The notes beneath the pieces are model-generated. The model was not told the DNA's origin, ran no database searches, and saw nothing but the letters and a program-made list of their open reading frames with translations. The position numbers and the translations under genes were made by a program. A DNA stretch of 64,000 nucleotides from Diadema setosum (taxonomy: Eukaryota; Echinodermata; Echinoidea; Diadematoida; Diadematidae), in the NCBI GenBank assembly GCA_033980235.1, contig CM067069.1, forward strand, positions 16,043,150-16,107,149, written 5' to 3'. This document shows positions 46,206 through 57,526 of this stretch, piece by piece (the stretch's first letter is position 1; every line of letters starts with the position of its first letter).

Positions 46206-46403
46206 CAGGGCTGCCAACTCTCACTCATTGAGAGTGAGACGCATTCATTTTGCTTTGGTCCTTTCTCACTCTAATTTAAATCTAAAACTTATTTCATTTA
46301 CATGCATTTCTATTGATCTCACTCATTTTGACTCCGAAATTATAGCATTGGCCTACGGGATCGAGTCTCACTCTCAAGTACTTTCCAATGTTGGCAGCCC
46401 CTG
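46206..46403. mobile_element. 198 bp hAT-like miniature element
   Basis: CAGGGCTGCCAAC at the left, GTTGGCAGCCCCTG at the right. The interior has ACTCTCACTC / GAGTGAGAC phrases in both orientations. No exact target duplication. Confidence 0.65.
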
Positions 46404-46684
46404 CTTACACAACTTCACGCTTAAAATTTATATGACCACTGCATGCATCAAATCACAGGCATGCATGACATTCCCATCCTACGCGAGTCTCTACGAATGG
46501 GACTGTTTCTCCTGTCGTTGAAGGCGCTATCCGTCTTTGAAAAAGAAAAAGCACGAGATAAACACATTCTCAGCGAATGAAACATTAATGCATGACTGTG
46601 TACTCTCAGATATTATCAGTATACAAAACATATCACTTCTGCTGGCAAAAGAGGAAAAATACTGGAGAGTAAAGAATGTCATAC

Positions 46685-46730
46685 CTGATTTTCTCCGTTC
46701 CGTCGTCACCCAACGTTTGTGATTCAGCTG
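46685..46730 (-). other. Putative 5' UTR exon of the USP gene
   Basis: On the minus strand AATCAG/GTATGA (boundary 46685/46684) is a good donor about 1 kb upstream of the acceptor at 45691. The 5' end is a guess; no TATA box is visible. Confidence 0.4.
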
Positions 46731-46765
46731 ATTGAGTTTTCTTCTAGAAACTGTGTGTACATACG

Positions 46766-46779
46766 CCACTAGATGGCAG
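46766..46779 (+). promoter_or_regulatory. Canonical CTCF-type motif
   Basis: CCACTAGATGGCAG fits the bilaterian CTCF core (CCASYAGRKGGC) at every position. It lies between the presumed USP start and the LINE. Occupancy is unknown. Confidence 0.35.
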
Positions 46780-46806
46780 CAGGCTCTGCACGCACGCTGC
46801 ACACAC

Positions 46807-49800
46807 AAGAGCAAATTGATTTTTTTAAATAAGCAAGAGCAAATTGATTTTTTAAATAAGTTAAGTGATCACCTCAACAATTTTAATGTTAATAACTCGT
46901 TTATGATTATTGGTGGGGACTTTAATATGATTCGAAATTTTGATTATGATATTTCGAGTAAAAGGAGTACTATAGGCCATCAGTTTAATTTAGAATTTGA
47001 ACATTTCCTTGGAACCTTCGATGCCTTAGACATAATTATGGAGGAAAAGAAATCCAGATAAGATCCAATTTACATATAAGCAGAAGAACCCTTTGATACA
47101 AAGTAGGTTAGATTATTGGATAATTTCTAATCAATTGGAGAAGCAAATTTTAGAGTGTAATATTTTTTCATCAATTGCCCCTGATCACTCGGCTATTCAG
47201 TTGTGATTGATCTTAAATTACAACATTTCAAAGAATATAGGACCATCTTATTGGAAGTTTAATAATAGTTTGTGTTTAGATAAAGAATATGTACTTTTTT
47301 TGAGAGCAGAAATTAAATCTATAATAGAGCAAGGGAAGAAGGAGTTTACAGATGTTAGAGTCCTTTGGGATTTTGTTAAAATGAAAATTCGTGAAATAAC
47401 AAAGAAATATTCGAAAGGAAAGGCGCAAGAAATACAGGAAAAAATTAGGAAATTGCAGAAAAAATATTTCTGATTTAGAACAATTGTTAATTATTTCCAA
47501 AGATAATGATATTTTACATCAATTAGAATTGAAGAGAAATGAGATGAAAGGATTATATGATCAGAAAGTAGCGGGATTAAAAGTGAGATCGCGGGCTAAG
47601 TGGTTTGAAGAAAGTGAAATTAATGAAAATTATTTTAAACAATTATTAGCATCTAATCAGAAAAAAACATTTATACATAAATTAAAATTAGAAGATAGTG
47701 TAGAAATTACTGATTCGAAGCAGATTCTGAAAGAAATTAAAAAATTTTATCAAAATTTGTATTCTCAAGGTGAGATAATAGACAATAAAGAGGATTTTTT
47801 TATTAATATGCCTCATTTGAATATAGGTGAAGACAGTAAAAAATCATGTGATGAGAAGATTACAATGGGTGAATGTATTTCGATATTAAATAAAATGCCT
47901 TTAAATAAATCACCAGGAAATGATGGATTAACAGTTGAATTTTATCAAACATTTTGGTCTGATATAGGAAACCTTGTTTTAGAATCCTTTAATGCAGCTT
48001 TTGAGAAAGGGGAATTATCAATCTCACAAAGACAGGGCGTAATAACAATAATTAAAAAAGAAGATAAAGATCCTTTGTATATTCGTAATTAACGACCAAT
48101 TACCCTTCTTAATGTAGACTACAAACTTTTATCTAAAGTTTTATCCGAAAGAATAAAACTGGTATTAGGAGAAGTTATACACGTAGATCAAGTTGGATTT
48201 TTGCCCGAGAGGAATATTGGAGAGGCTGTAAGGGTTATTGATGATATTATATTTTATACGCAGTTGTACAATGTGCAGGGCTATTTAGTGACAGTCGACT
48301 TTGAGAAAGCTTTTGACACCGTCTCACACTCTTACATGAAATTATTAATGACAAAATATGGCTTTGGTCCATATTTTTGTAGATGGATAGAAGTCTTATA
48401 CAACAATGCAATTAGTTGTGTTATGAATGGAGGCTTCTCCACGGGATACTTCGAAATAGGTAGGGGAGTAAGGCAAGGGGATCCCTTGTCTCCGTACCTC
48501 TTTCTGTTGATTATAGAAACACTAGCATTGTTTATTCGAAATGAAAAAGATTTAAAGGGTATCTTGATTGGTGATATGGAGATAAAGATAGTAATGTATG
48601 CAGATGATTGTGCAATTTTTGTGAAAGAAAAACGTGATATAGAAAGATTAGATAATATATTGGATTCTTTTTATTATACATCGGGATTAAAGATAAACAG
48701 GGATAAGACATATATTATGAAACTGGGGTCTTCTAGTCAGATTAATGATAACTTGACTGGAATAACGCTGGGCAAATTGGTTCAAACAGTTAAAGTGTTA
48801 GGAATATATTTTTCTTTAGATATTAATGTTAAAGAAGAAATGAATTATAAAGAAATTTTGAGTAAAATAAAAAAATTGTTGGGATGGTGGAAGCAAAGGG
48901 ATTTGACCCTTTTTGGGAAAATTCAACTGGTTAAAGTATTTGCTATATCTAAACTATTATACGTTTCTTCCATAATGTCAGTACCTCGATGGGTTTTCAG
49001 AGAGGTGGAAACGATTTGTTTTAATTTTATTTGGAACGGTCGTGACAAAATAAAGAGAAATTTATTGTATTTGAACTATGATAAAGGGGGAATGAAAATG
49101 CTGAATTTTAGGTACATGGTGTATGCCCAGAGCGTAATGTGGATTAAGAGACTTTTTAGAGGTGATAAGAATATGAAATGGAAACAGTTTTTTGAACATG
49201 TATTTAACAAAGTAGGAGGGAGACTAATTTTTCATTGTAATTATGATCCCCGGTTATTAAATATTAAAGCGCCGAAGTTGTATTTAGAATTTCTAGATAT
49301 TTGGGATTATTTGAAAGGAAAAAAATGTAATTGTTAAAGAAAAGAATAATGAAAATCAAATAATTTTTAATAATTTTTTTATTTCAGGTAGGAATTTTCC
49401 CTTTAATGAAAAATTATTGAAAGCTAATGTTTTTCAAGTTAAACATGTCATTGACGCTGGTGGAAAAATTAGACCAGGGGCTCATTTTATTAGAAAGGGC
49501 CTAAATGCAGACGATTTAATTTCTCTTTATGAATTGTATGATAAATTTCCAGCAGAATGGAAGGTGGCGAGAATAGGTAACGTGAGGGATCATATTTTGA
49601 GTGATAACCCTGCTGATGTTTTTGAAATTAGTCTTAATATAAACAAAAAAGTGTACCCCTTAGTGTCAGTATCTTCAAAAATGATATACAATATTTTTAT
49701 TGGTACCATTGAAGATTCTTTTCTTTCAAAACACCCAGAAGTATTAGCGTTAAACATAGATCGGCTACTGCAGTTTGTTTTTCTATTCCTAGAATTTCGA

Positions 49801-50738
49801 CACTAGACTGGAAGCTGAGAGAATTCCAATATAAGCTTCTGCACAATGTTATTTTTTGTAATGATAAACTTCACCAGTTTGGAATAACACAATCAAATCT
49901 GTGCTCCTTTTGTAGGGGAGAGGTTGAAACATATTATCATATATTTTATGACTGTCCTTTAGTTTATCAAATATGGAACGAGGTAGGAAATAAACTTAAA
50001 TTTCCTCAGTTTGTTAATATAAATTGGCTTGACGTTTTACTTGGATTCAGGGAAAATATCAAACTCGATGCTTTGTTGAATCATGTGTTAATTTTGATTA
50101 AGCATATGATTTTTGCTAACCGCAAAAGTGGAAGAGTTCCAACCTGTAAAGAAATATCTAAGGCAATTGCCACCTCAAAACAGTCTGAATATGAAAAAGC
50201 AACTTTAAAGGATAAATTGACATTACATTACGCGAAATGGGAAAATTATACTTCATGAAATACCGCGTTTAATTATTGCATCCTGTTAAGACATATCTTT
50301 TGTAATTATCTCAGTCAATCTATTTAAAATGAATGGAATATCCTGTGTTTTGCTTTGCCCGCTCCATATACTGGTTCTTTTTCTCTGATCGTCATTATTA
50401 AAGCTTAATTATCTGGTTATGAATCTCCACTTGCCTATGACCCAGAGAGATGTTAGTTCTCATGATGTTTATAACTGGTGAATAGATTACATTTTAAAGA
50501 TTTTGTAATTCCATCAACTCTCATGTTTCTTGTACAGTGTATTTGTTTTAGATAAAATCTTTATTCAGACTGGTGACTGAATCATGTCAAGTGTGTACAA
50601 TTTATTAATGTTTAATCTATATTTTGCACAAACCTTTTTGTTGTCCGTCAAACAGTGTAATATAGATATTTTGTGTCACTACAATGTAACAATGTTGATT
50701 GGTCTGAATAAAGGCTATAAAAAGCGTCAAAAAAAAAA
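46807..50738 (+). mobile_element. 5'-truncated L1/Tx1-like LINE
   Basis: About 3.9 kb, AT-rich. It begins within the endonuclease, ends with AATAAA (50707-50712) and a poly-A tail (50729-50738). CACACAC lies just before the start (46800-46806) and just after the tail (50740-50746), a candidate target duplication. The left junction carries a tandem 27 bp duplication (GAGCAAATTGATTTTTTAAA repeated). Promoter, ORF1 and the first half of ORF2 are absent, so it cannot move on its own. Confidence 0.85.
46826..50258 (+). pseudogene. Inactivated LINE ORF2 (endonuclease half, RT, zinc domain)
   Basis: Translated segments run from IIGGDFN (endonuclease core, 46907-46926) to APDHSAI (D-H motif, about 47190), through SPGNDGLTVEFY and GRGVRQGDPLSP to MYADD (48594-48608), then to a C-terminal C-x-x-C...H...C zinc segment (CSFC from 49902) and a stop at 50258. 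Breaks include frame changes near 47050, 47470, 49330 and 49780, and stops at 47203 and 48090. The SPGxDG and VRQG-type boxes favour the L1/Tx1 lineage. The element is described, not repaired. Confidence 0.85.
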
Positions 50739-51503
50739 ACCACACACGGTATTTACCCTACTGAACTTTATCAAGTAGGGTCGACTGCTGTGACCATGGA
50801 AAAAAAGAAGAAAAAAAAAAGTATGATGATTACTGTAATGTTGAAATGTTTTCAGTTTCCTGGTTTACCTTCGTTAGTGTAGCACTGCTCTGATTCCAAC
50901 ATTACCCTTCGATGTATAGGGCCTTATCTGTAAATGTGATACTCGTAAAGCTATTATTATTTTTTTAGGCATGTCCGTCCATGATACAAACGATGCTATG
51001 CTCTTTGGTGCCACGCCTCCTCCAATGTAGGGTACATAAACTGCCACTGTCTTTACTATCCATAATAATCTATTATGATTTGGTATTGAATGACATAAAT
51101 GTCACGTTGAACTTTAACTTGAATACTGGCATTGCGCTTTATAATACACCTACAGATCAAGGGACATCACGGGAAAAGTCCTGTTCCAGGATTTGCTCCC
51201 AGGTTAGGAGTCGATTTAAAATCCTAAACTCTTGTCATCTCTATCACATAATTATTGGTCCTGATGGAAAATTTTGCCTTAAGCCTAGACCAGCTACTGT
51301 ATCCCCCGGGCCGGTCCCGGTTCTGTGGCTTCTCAGATCAATGCAATCGTTGTCTGTCTTGTCGACACCACCGGACACTTTTTTTTTTCCCTTTTATTTC
51401 TTCACTTTCTTCTTTTTGCCAGCAGGTTTTATATCTAGATCTGTCATACGTCTTTAATGATATACTCAGCATTCTATATGGAGCATAATTTTTATCATAA
51501 TCA
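50739..51503. other. Non-coding interval
   Basis: A plus-strand frame of 158 codons (50981-51457) has no domain, a T-rich end and no supporting splice sites. Nothing else seen. Confidence 0.5.
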
Positions 51504-51898
51504 CAGAGCTACCAAGTCTCACGCATTCTGAGTGAGACTCAAGCATTTAGGGGTCGTCTCACGATCTCACGCATGGCACCCATTTTTCTCACGCATCGGG
51601 CAAAGTCTGGAATTTGGGCCCATAATAAGGAGCATAGCTCAAAGGATTAAAGTGATAGTTACAATTGAAGGTATATTTTCCTTTTGTCTTTCAAAACAAG
51701 TAAAAAATAGTCACTTAAGTATGCACCTGATCGCACCATTAAGAGCTAAAAATTGAAAAAGCTCCCGGCCTACCGTGGGAGGCCACGGGGGGGGGGGGGG
51801 AACCCCTCCCACACCCTCGCTTGCGCGCACATTCTCTCGCCGAGATGCCGAGTCATGAAAATCTCACTCATAAAAACTTTTTGAACTTGACATCCCTG
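51504..51898. mobile_element. 395 bp hAT-like miniature element
   Basis: CAGAGCTACCAAGTCTCACG at the left and AACTTGACATCCCTG at the right are imperfect inverted ends; TAATCA flanks both sides. Related to 46206-46403 by GAGTGAGAC / TCTCACGCA phrases. A G-run lies at about 51789-51800. Confidence 0.6.
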
Positions 51899-52475
51899 TA
51901 ATCATGCGTGCTTGATGTGTGCATGTAAAAAATTACGTATGAATATATCTACGTTCCATCAGCAATGGCCAATGATGATACGAAAATGTGACACATATGA
52001 ATTAGCCCCCGACGACTTAACCTCAATGTGAATCATTGTGAAATAATATAAATCATAATGATATATTTTCTTCTTTTTTTTTCGCTTTCGACTAACAGGA
52101 GGAGCACATTAAGTGAAGACTTCTTGCCATGTCTTGCAGCGCAGCTTGAGACTTAAAAGGTCATTACATCGTCATCGGGTTTTACGCGTATCTCATTGCG
52201 ACTGACATTAATTTTGTTAGAACAAATTAAACTTCAAAAATTTAACAACTGATACCTTGTCCAAGACCAATTTTGTGGAAGGAGTTTGGTTGCAAATCGA
52301 CTTAACTCCATTGTTGTGAAGTTGAGATATTCAAAGCTACTAAAACAAATAACATGATAAGAAAATATGGGATATATTCTTCAAGGATATTTCTTGTTAT
52401 GGAACAAGTGAGGTATCGGTGGACCGGTTCTATTTTGCTCTATTTGATGATGGACTTTAAATGGAACAAAAATGT

Positions 52476-52861
52476 TTAAAAGGATGGTACAGTATTGGTG
52501 GAGATGAGAATTGGGTATTTAACTTTTTGAGAGATACCAAGAAAACACTGACGAAATAGTACAGAGCATACCATTTTAAGAGAAATTCAAAGTTTATTTC
52601 ATGAAATGACTGAAATGACTGAAACGTCCAAAAACAAAGCAAAACAAAGTGATCGTAATAAAGTTTGAATCCCATACTCATTAGAATCGCTCTGTTTTGG
52701 ATATCTCAGCTACTTCAAAACCAATTTTCATCAAATAAACGTTGAATTCTTCATGGAATTACATTTTTTTTTCATATTTTATAAGAGGTTTCTCATTATC
52801 TCACCATAAAATGTTAGAAACCTGAAATTAAGTCTCAACCAAAACTATACGATCCCTTTAA
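52476..52861 (-). mobile_element. TTAA-bounded element, family B copy 2
   Basis: Reverse-oriented counterpart of 3049-3438 with the same ends and length; most phrases are recoverable (GTATAGTTTTGGTTGAGAC, TCAACGTTTATTTGATGAAA). Confidence 0.75.
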
Positions 52862-54353
52862 CAATGGCTCTTAGCCCATTTTGAGATCAAACTGTTCATG
52901 GTTACGTCTTAATACGGGAATGGTAGCATTCCTTACGCGAAGCTGGTAGCAGTAGCCGGCAAATGTAAACTGAAACCATGGAACTAGCTCCATGATGACA
53001 CACTCTCCTGAAACTTTCCGACACTTTTGACTTTTATCCAGCGTCAGACTATTTTATTCCCGCTTCCGACAGTATTGACTCTCTTGCATTATTTCTTCCT
53101 GCAATTTCTTATCTGCTGTAAAGTAGCGTTTCCTCGATTCGCCACCGATTCTCGGTGGCTTTGTTCAATTCTTACGTAATACCGGCCTAACATTTTGATC
53201 AACCATGGGAACCAGAATAGAGTGATCGATTTGTGCTTTAGGGTGCTTAAGATCTCGCAGGTCCAGAGGAGAGAGTGCATTTTTTTTGAGACTATAGATC
53301 ACATCATCTGTTGAACTTTTCTGCTTTCTTTTCTCTTTCTAGCAGTGCGAGAGCACTGAGGTGTTCGTAACAATTCTTCTAAAATATGAAAAAAAAAAAT
53401 CCATGGGATTTTATCCCTTTTGTTGATCATGGGGTCTTTTTTTATAACTGTGTAGTTTGCCGAATCTCTCTCTCTTATCTACTTTTTCATCTTTCTTTCT
53501 TTCTTTCTCATTGTTTCTTATCATCCTAAACCTCATCGCATTATATATCGTCAAGAAAAAAAATTCTTGCATTTCTTCATTCAACGTTACCTTTATCCCT
53601 TTCTTTTTTTTTCTACCATTTCTAATTCATTTCCTTCGTCATCTTTTTCGTCATTACAATTTTCATCTTTTGCATTATCATTACTTTCTTTGTCATTTAC
53701 TACTTCTTCCTCTCAATCCTTCATTTTCATTGGTTTCTTTTTCATCTTCTTCTTCTCCATCTCCTCCTCCTCCTCCTCCTCCTCCTCCTCCTTCTTCTTT
53801 TTTTTTCTTCTATTTCTTCCTCCTTGTCTTTTTGTTAATCTTTTTGTTTTGTTTCTCATCAGTTCTCCTCCACCATTTTCTCTACCCCTGATTTCCAATT
53901 TCCTTTGGTTAATAATGACAAACCTTGTCCATTGATTGTGTGCTCTCCTATTTCGACAAAATACAGAATTCCAGCCATTATCTTGTCGATGGGATGTTCA
54001 CTATTCATAAAATTTGAGTTTTTAATAATTGTAGCCCGCTGTTTTATAGAAGTAGGTGTATGACTGATAGGGTCTCATTTTCCCCAGACTTTCAGAATAA
54101 ACACAAGCAAAAAACGAAGAAATAAAACCAAAAGTTGACCAATAATTTCATGAGTTTGCAAATTTGCTGAGTAGCCATAATCATCAACCTCAATGCCATA
54201 AATGGTTGTAGTCTACCGCGATACAATAATCTAAGTACTAGCACATTCGTGGCTACTAAATGTCATAATACTCAGTTAGGATACCATCAACTTTTAGGAA
54301 GGCAATTTGTCTGTATCCTAAAACTTGGTATGTGTGCCCGTAGACACTGAATA
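52862..54353. other. Non-coding with pyrimidine-rich block
   Basis: 53450-53880 is T/C-rich with (CTC)n near 53757-53790, giving long Ser/Phe frames that are compositional. Upstream flank of the secreted-protein gene; no clear TATA box. Confidence 0.6.
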
Positions 54354-54648
54354 GTGCTGCGGCTCTCGATCGATACTAATCGATCTCTGTCTTTCTTTCC
54401 TGTATCTTGGTACCGTCTCGCGTTGAGGGTTCCATTCGTTGTTTTCTCTTTTCTTTTCCTTGAGTTTTTCGACCATCTTTGTCGTCAAAGGATTTGGGTT
54501 GCCACACTCTATTTCGGCGCAAACAGCGAGGAGCAGAGCTTGGATGCCTGGCACATTGCGTCGCTAGAACCTGGACTATCGCTGGAGGATTCTATAGAAA
54601 AGGCTATACCTGTTCTTATTCCTCCAGATCTAGATTGAGTGTATAAAG

Positions 54649-54726
54649 ATGAAAGCCTGGATTTTCCTAGCCGTCTTGGTTGGCTTCGTGTCTGTTGTTT
54701 TAGCGGCGGGACCACCCCAAAAGGAG
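54649..54726 (+). CDS. Secreted-type protein exon 1
   Basis: Encodes the signal peptide and GPPQKE; donor GAG/GTAAGT. An overlapping 5' UTR frame (54354-54638) is probably chance or a short upstream ORF. Confidence 0.8.
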
Positions 54727-57472
54727 GTAAGTCCTGGACCAGCTTGACAGTCATGTTTGACATGTATATCTTGTGCCAAGAACTATACGTGCAATACGTA
54801 AGATGTCAGCTCTTAACCAATCAATAATCGCCATCTTGCCCCTAATAATATTTCACCATCAAAGCGAAGGCACCCGTTCCCTTCTCATGGATGAGAATCT
54901 GCTAAACTGCGATAAACATTTTTATCTTCTATGTTCGAAACAATATTTCCATTTCAACGTTTCTTTAAATGTTATTTATAGGATCAGACAATTCATCTTT
55001 TTACCGACATGGGGTATTACAGCAAATTGGGTCATATCGAGAAATCAAAACCCAAAGAAATCCGTAGACCTAATTTTGATCATTAGGATTTGGCGTCTCC
55101 TTCAAACAATGAATTTTCAACCATTGTAGAAATTTCAAACAATAATTAGTCTACTGCATCGCATATCAACATCAGGCTAATAGAGGGCTATAAATCATAA
55201 ACGTTTTTTTCTAATACTGTACTACTCCTTAGGAAAAAAGACTAGGTTTATTTTGTCAGTTTGTTATAATCGGAACTGTCGCTGTTTCTCAGTGCGGGAG
55301 ATAGTGCATCAAAGTCTATTCAACGATTTGGGAAGAAATGACATACTTTTTTATCATTTGATCAGGTAGGGACTACTTTGAAGTAACTCAGGAATAGATC
55401 GAGTCAACCTTAATTTTGTTAACTAGCTACCTTAGGCTTGTTGACAAGCCTAAATTTAACCAAAGTTTAATGTCAACAACTTGGGTATGCACATACTATA
55501 TATCAACCAACATAACGACTGATCGAATATTCGCCTTATTATCAACTGGTGTCCAGCTTTCATGATGACACAGATCACAAGGAGATTTCGTGTAAACTGC
55601 ATAGTGCCCCTTGATAGAAATAGGATAATGACGCACTTTTAATGTAGTCGTTCGAAGAGTGCTGAAATATTTTTGTAGATCAAATTAGGCGATGTGACAC
55701 AGGTCAGGCCGTGGGGCGGATTCAAGAATTCTGTAAAGGGGTGAGGGTGCAACTAATATTTCTGGTGCCATTTCCGGGTTCCATTTCATTAAAAAAAAAA
55801 AAAAAAATTCTTTTGTTTTTAAACGAAAAATAAAGGGGGAGGGGGCGTGCGCCGGTTGCGCCTCCCTCTGGATCCGCCACTGCAGGTCCACTTAATTTGC
55901 ACGCGACAACTGCAAAGCGATGATTAGCCATTGCCGACGGTTGGAAAGATTTAATTGATTTCAGTTATTTTCATAATTTTTTTCTACATTTTCTAGACAG
56001 AGTAATGACATCGTGTATACCACATTTTCAAAAACATCGACAAAACTAAAAGGACAGTGAGACAAACTCTCACCTAGCCGATGTCTACTATATATCAACT
56101 ATTATAATGTCCTATTATAACCTCAAAGCAATCTATGGAATCTAGGCAAAATATAACATCATAATGATAACATTGCCGCGTGCAGAAAATAGTAAAAGAC
56201 ATGACAGAGTATACAAGGGATAGTGTTAAGAACAGGGAGGTATGACGATATCTAAACAGAAGCTCCATCATCAGATCACCATGCAGTAGCGACTAAAACA
56301 GAACATTGAAGAGCAGCATTACCCCCCCCCCCCATCTAACTGTTCCTAAACGACAGATAGGCTAGTTTGAAGAGAAATGGCCGAACGACTGAACAGCTGC
56401 CATCGTAGTCGATGTTTAGCAAATATTACTACTATATTCGGCACACAAAACGTTCATGAAAAAAAAAATGACTGCAATCAATACATGCATAGAAATGGCT
56501 TGGATTATTTGCTTCTTCATGCATGCACTATTTGTCGCCTTCATTCCTAACTGCTGAACGGTCTAATTTAACACGCGTTTATGTTACGTTTTCGCAATAG
56601 CTTGCAACAGTTATCTCGCAACAGTTTGGAGGCACTGTTGCATATAATAGTGGATAAAACCCATGACTTTCAATTGGGAAGTTTCGAGTTTGAATCCCGT
56701 CAAGTTCACGGGCAAGATGTTTTAACCCACCAGGTAACTCTGACGAAGTCAGACGGAGAATGGATGCCTGACAACAACAGGGTACAAACTGTACTAATAA
56801 TGGCAGCGCCCTCTTGTGGAGCACTGAAGCGAGGCTACCCTGGATAAATGAAGACCTTGATTATCATTTATTATCTCGTGTATCTTTCCCCGACACAATC
56901 TTAACATGCAGCGGTTTCCATGACTGATATTTCACTGATGGTACTGTAACGCTTTTCGTGCAATAAAGATAGGCATATTGTAAGGGGGGAGGTAAAAAAC
57001 AACAAGGACACAAAAAAATCCTATATGTCGTTTAGCATGTTCAGGCCTACAGCTCCGCAGTAATGATAATGCACATAAAAAAGTTTCACGAAATTAAAAT
57101 CCGTGCACTGAATTAAAAAAAGAAGAAGAAAGAATATCACTCATCCAGATAAGCATCTTAAAAAGTCTGTCATGTCAGGACATTGGTCTAAGATATTGTA
57201 TCAACATATAAATCCCTGCCATGATCTTAATTATGACTATCACAGGGCTTTCCCGACAACGCAATAGCCACTGCATGCAAGAGTTATTTGATTTGTGGTT
57301 CAAATGTACTCAATATGACGATATCAATTAATAATAATAATAAAAAAAAAACTTAGCGAAAATATTGATCGATATGTTCACATTGATGGCCTTGCCTACA
57401 TCATTGGAAAGCCATGTAAGATGGAGTCCCCCCTAAAGAAAGGAAGAAGAAGAAGAAGAAGAAGAAGAAGAA

Positions 57473-57526
<54 letters not shown>

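Noticed and set aside
50981..51457. 158-codon plus-strand frame
   Set aside because: No domain, ends in a T-rich run, no convincing splice partners.
53457..53935. Long Ser/Phe-rich plus-strand frames
   Set aside because: Pyrimidine-rich low-complexity DNA without splice or domain support.
54354..54638. 94-codon frame just upstream of the secreted-type start
   Set aside because: Out of frame with the signal peptide exon, no similarity; most likely 5' UTR or promoter sequence.
56628..56700. Possible tRNA gene
   Set aside because: A- and B-box-like motifs are present but no cloverleaf stems fit; it continues into a repeated SINE tail.
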